NCBI GenBank assembly: GCA_946892075.1
Contig: CAMPNZ010000019.1
Coordinates: forward strand, 1 to 24,310
Direction of reading: 5' to 3'
DNA length: 24,310 nt
From: an uncultured Coriobacteriales bacterium
GTDB lineage: Bacteria; Actinomycetota; Coriobacteriia; Coriobacteriales; Eggerthellaceae
Positions 23,626 to 24,310 of this stretch are shown here, piece after piece. Positions within the stretch are counted from its first letter, which is position 1. The number at the start of each line of letters is the position of its first letter. The position numbers and the translations under genes are program-made. Below the pieces are notes generated by a model. The model worked only from the letters and a program-made list of their open reading frames with translations, searched no databases and was not told where the DNA came from.

Positions 23626-24310
23626 CTATGACGAAACGTTTGCGTCAAGCAGCGCACAAAAAATTTCGTTGCCGCACAACCAGCCGCGCTCAGTAGGAAC
23701 AAAGCGGCCGTTGATGTACGCACACAAGCCACGTTCTGCAAGTTCATTAAGAATTGCGTGCAAGCGAGGAATAACGCTGCTTGCTTGCTGCACAAATACG
23801 TCACTTAAACCACATGACATGCGCATACCCAGCATGGCATCCTCAGCGTAGCGCTCGGCAAGCGTAAGCGAATCGATGCACACACGCTCGTTCGCTTCCC
23901 CGCGCGCTTCCTGCGCTTCCTGCAAAAAACGCTTGCGACCCCAAGGTCCTTGCTGCATGCTTACACTTCCCTCGCCTAAGCCCAGGTAGCTGCGTGCAGT
24001 CCAATAAGCGCAATTGTGCTGGCACTCAAAACCGCGCTGTGCATAACTTGCCACTTCATAGCGGTGAAAACCGTGCTGTGTTAACAAGGTTTGCGCAATC
24101 AGCATATGCTCTGCAGCAGCGTCGTCGTCAACATCAGGCATACGTCCTTGTTCTACGCGCGCTGCAAAAGGCGTGTTGTCTTCTATACTCAAAGGATACA
24201 CGCTTACATGAGTGACGTTCAAATCGATGGCGCGCTCCAGGCTTTGCGTGAACGAATGAGTGCTTTGACCAGGTATTCCGCACATAAGATCGATGCTTAC
24301 GTTGGGAACG
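23626..24310 (-). CDS. hemW: HemW-like radical-SAM heme chaperone, C-terminal part (runs off window)
   Basis: HemW is related to oxygen-independent coproporphyrinogen oxidase HemN but acts as a heme chaperone. The 228 visible codons begin inside the radical-SAM barrel (NVSIDLMCGIPGQST) and include HVSVYPLSIEDNTPFAARVEQG, YEVASYAQRGFECQHNCAYW and YLGLGEGSVS. The C-terminal winged-helix part has MLGMRMSCGLSDVF and FVPTERGWLCGNEIFCALL. The CxxxCxxC cluster motif lies beyond the right edge, so HemW versus HemN is judged from the HNxxYW form and from the hrcA-dnaJ neighbourhood, where hemW is typical. The stop at 23626 fits the normal end of the family. Past it, the frame stays open through the repeat block as a Thr/Arg-rich stretch that is probably not translated. 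Confidence 0.9.
   Translation of the reverse strand, partial: VPNVSIDLMCGIPGQSTHSFTQSLERAIDLNVTHVSVYPLSIEDNTPFAARVEQGRMPDVDDDAAAEHMLIAQTLLTQHGFHRYEVASYAQRGFECQHNCAYWTARSYLGLGEGSVSMQQGPWGRKRFLQEAQEARGEANERVCIDSLTLAERYAEDAMLGMRMSCGLSDVFVQQASSVIPRLHAILNELAERGLCAYINGRFVPTERGWLCGNEIFCALLDANVSS

Noticed and set aside
23397..23696. Plus-strand Trp/Cys/Gly-rich frame across the GC-rich repeats
   Set aside because: It begins inside the spacer of the CIRCE element, runs into hemW antisense, and its odd composition is simply the repeat read in one frame.
23433..23804. Minus-strand Pro/Ala-rich frame across the repeats
   Set aside because: It overlaps the hemW C-terminus in another frame and has no Shine-Dalgarno site at any of its starts.

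Overview
This window looks like chromosomal core DNA from a Gram-positive actinobacterium. The best guess is a Coriobacteriia member of medium GC, such as a Cryptobacterium/Eggerthellaceae relative. That placement is inferred from protein style and gene order, not from a database match. Three things support it: HrcA/CIRCE heat-shock control, RNase J rather than RNase E, and a gene order (rpsO-pnp ... dapB ... dapA-rnj ... ftsK - HTH protein) that parallels the mycobacterial rpsO-pnp-dapB-dapA-rnj-ftsK stretch. Every convincing gene is on the minus strand, so the window is best read from its right end to its left. There is no sign of a mobile element, phage, CRISPR array, tRNA or rRNA.

Reading right to left, block 1 (24310-17777) is the heat-shock and ribosome-maturation block. 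It holds hemW (partial), a GC-rich tandem-repeat spacer, a CIRCE operator, hrcA, dnaJ, mtaB (tRNA t6A methylthiotransferase), ybeY, a DgkA-type lipid kinase and era. Block 2 (17629-14411) holds a zinc-ribbon/PASTA membrane protein, recO and rpsO, with two doubtful small ORFs in the spacers. Block 3 (14403-9491) starts with the rpsO terminator and a strongly structured pnp leader, followed by pnp and two PH-domain membrane proteins (YdbS/YdbT type). Block 4 (9384-7601) is lysine/diaminopimelate synthesis, dapB and dapA, with nonamer repeats between them. Block 5 (7479-1) holds RNase J with a long Arg/Ser-rich N-terminal tail, FtsK, a RodZ-like HTH membrane protein, YajQ and the start of rimO.

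The shared theme is RNA processing and translation: RNase J, PNPase, YbeY, Era, S15, MtaB and RimO. Cell-envelope and division functions (FtsK, RodZ-like, PASTA protein, DapA/B, lipid kinase) are interleaved with it. Many neighbours are tightly coupled, for example TAATG overlaps and SD sequences lying on upstream stop codons. I found no clearly new biological system. The most unusual features are the A-B-B-A' repeat block with a G-quadruplex motif ahead of hrcA, the three-hairpin pnp leader, an 8+8 palindrome ahead of RNase J, nonamer direct repeats in two spacers, a kinase-less PASTA protein with a zinc ribbon, and low-complexity tails on RNase J and the RodZ-like protein.
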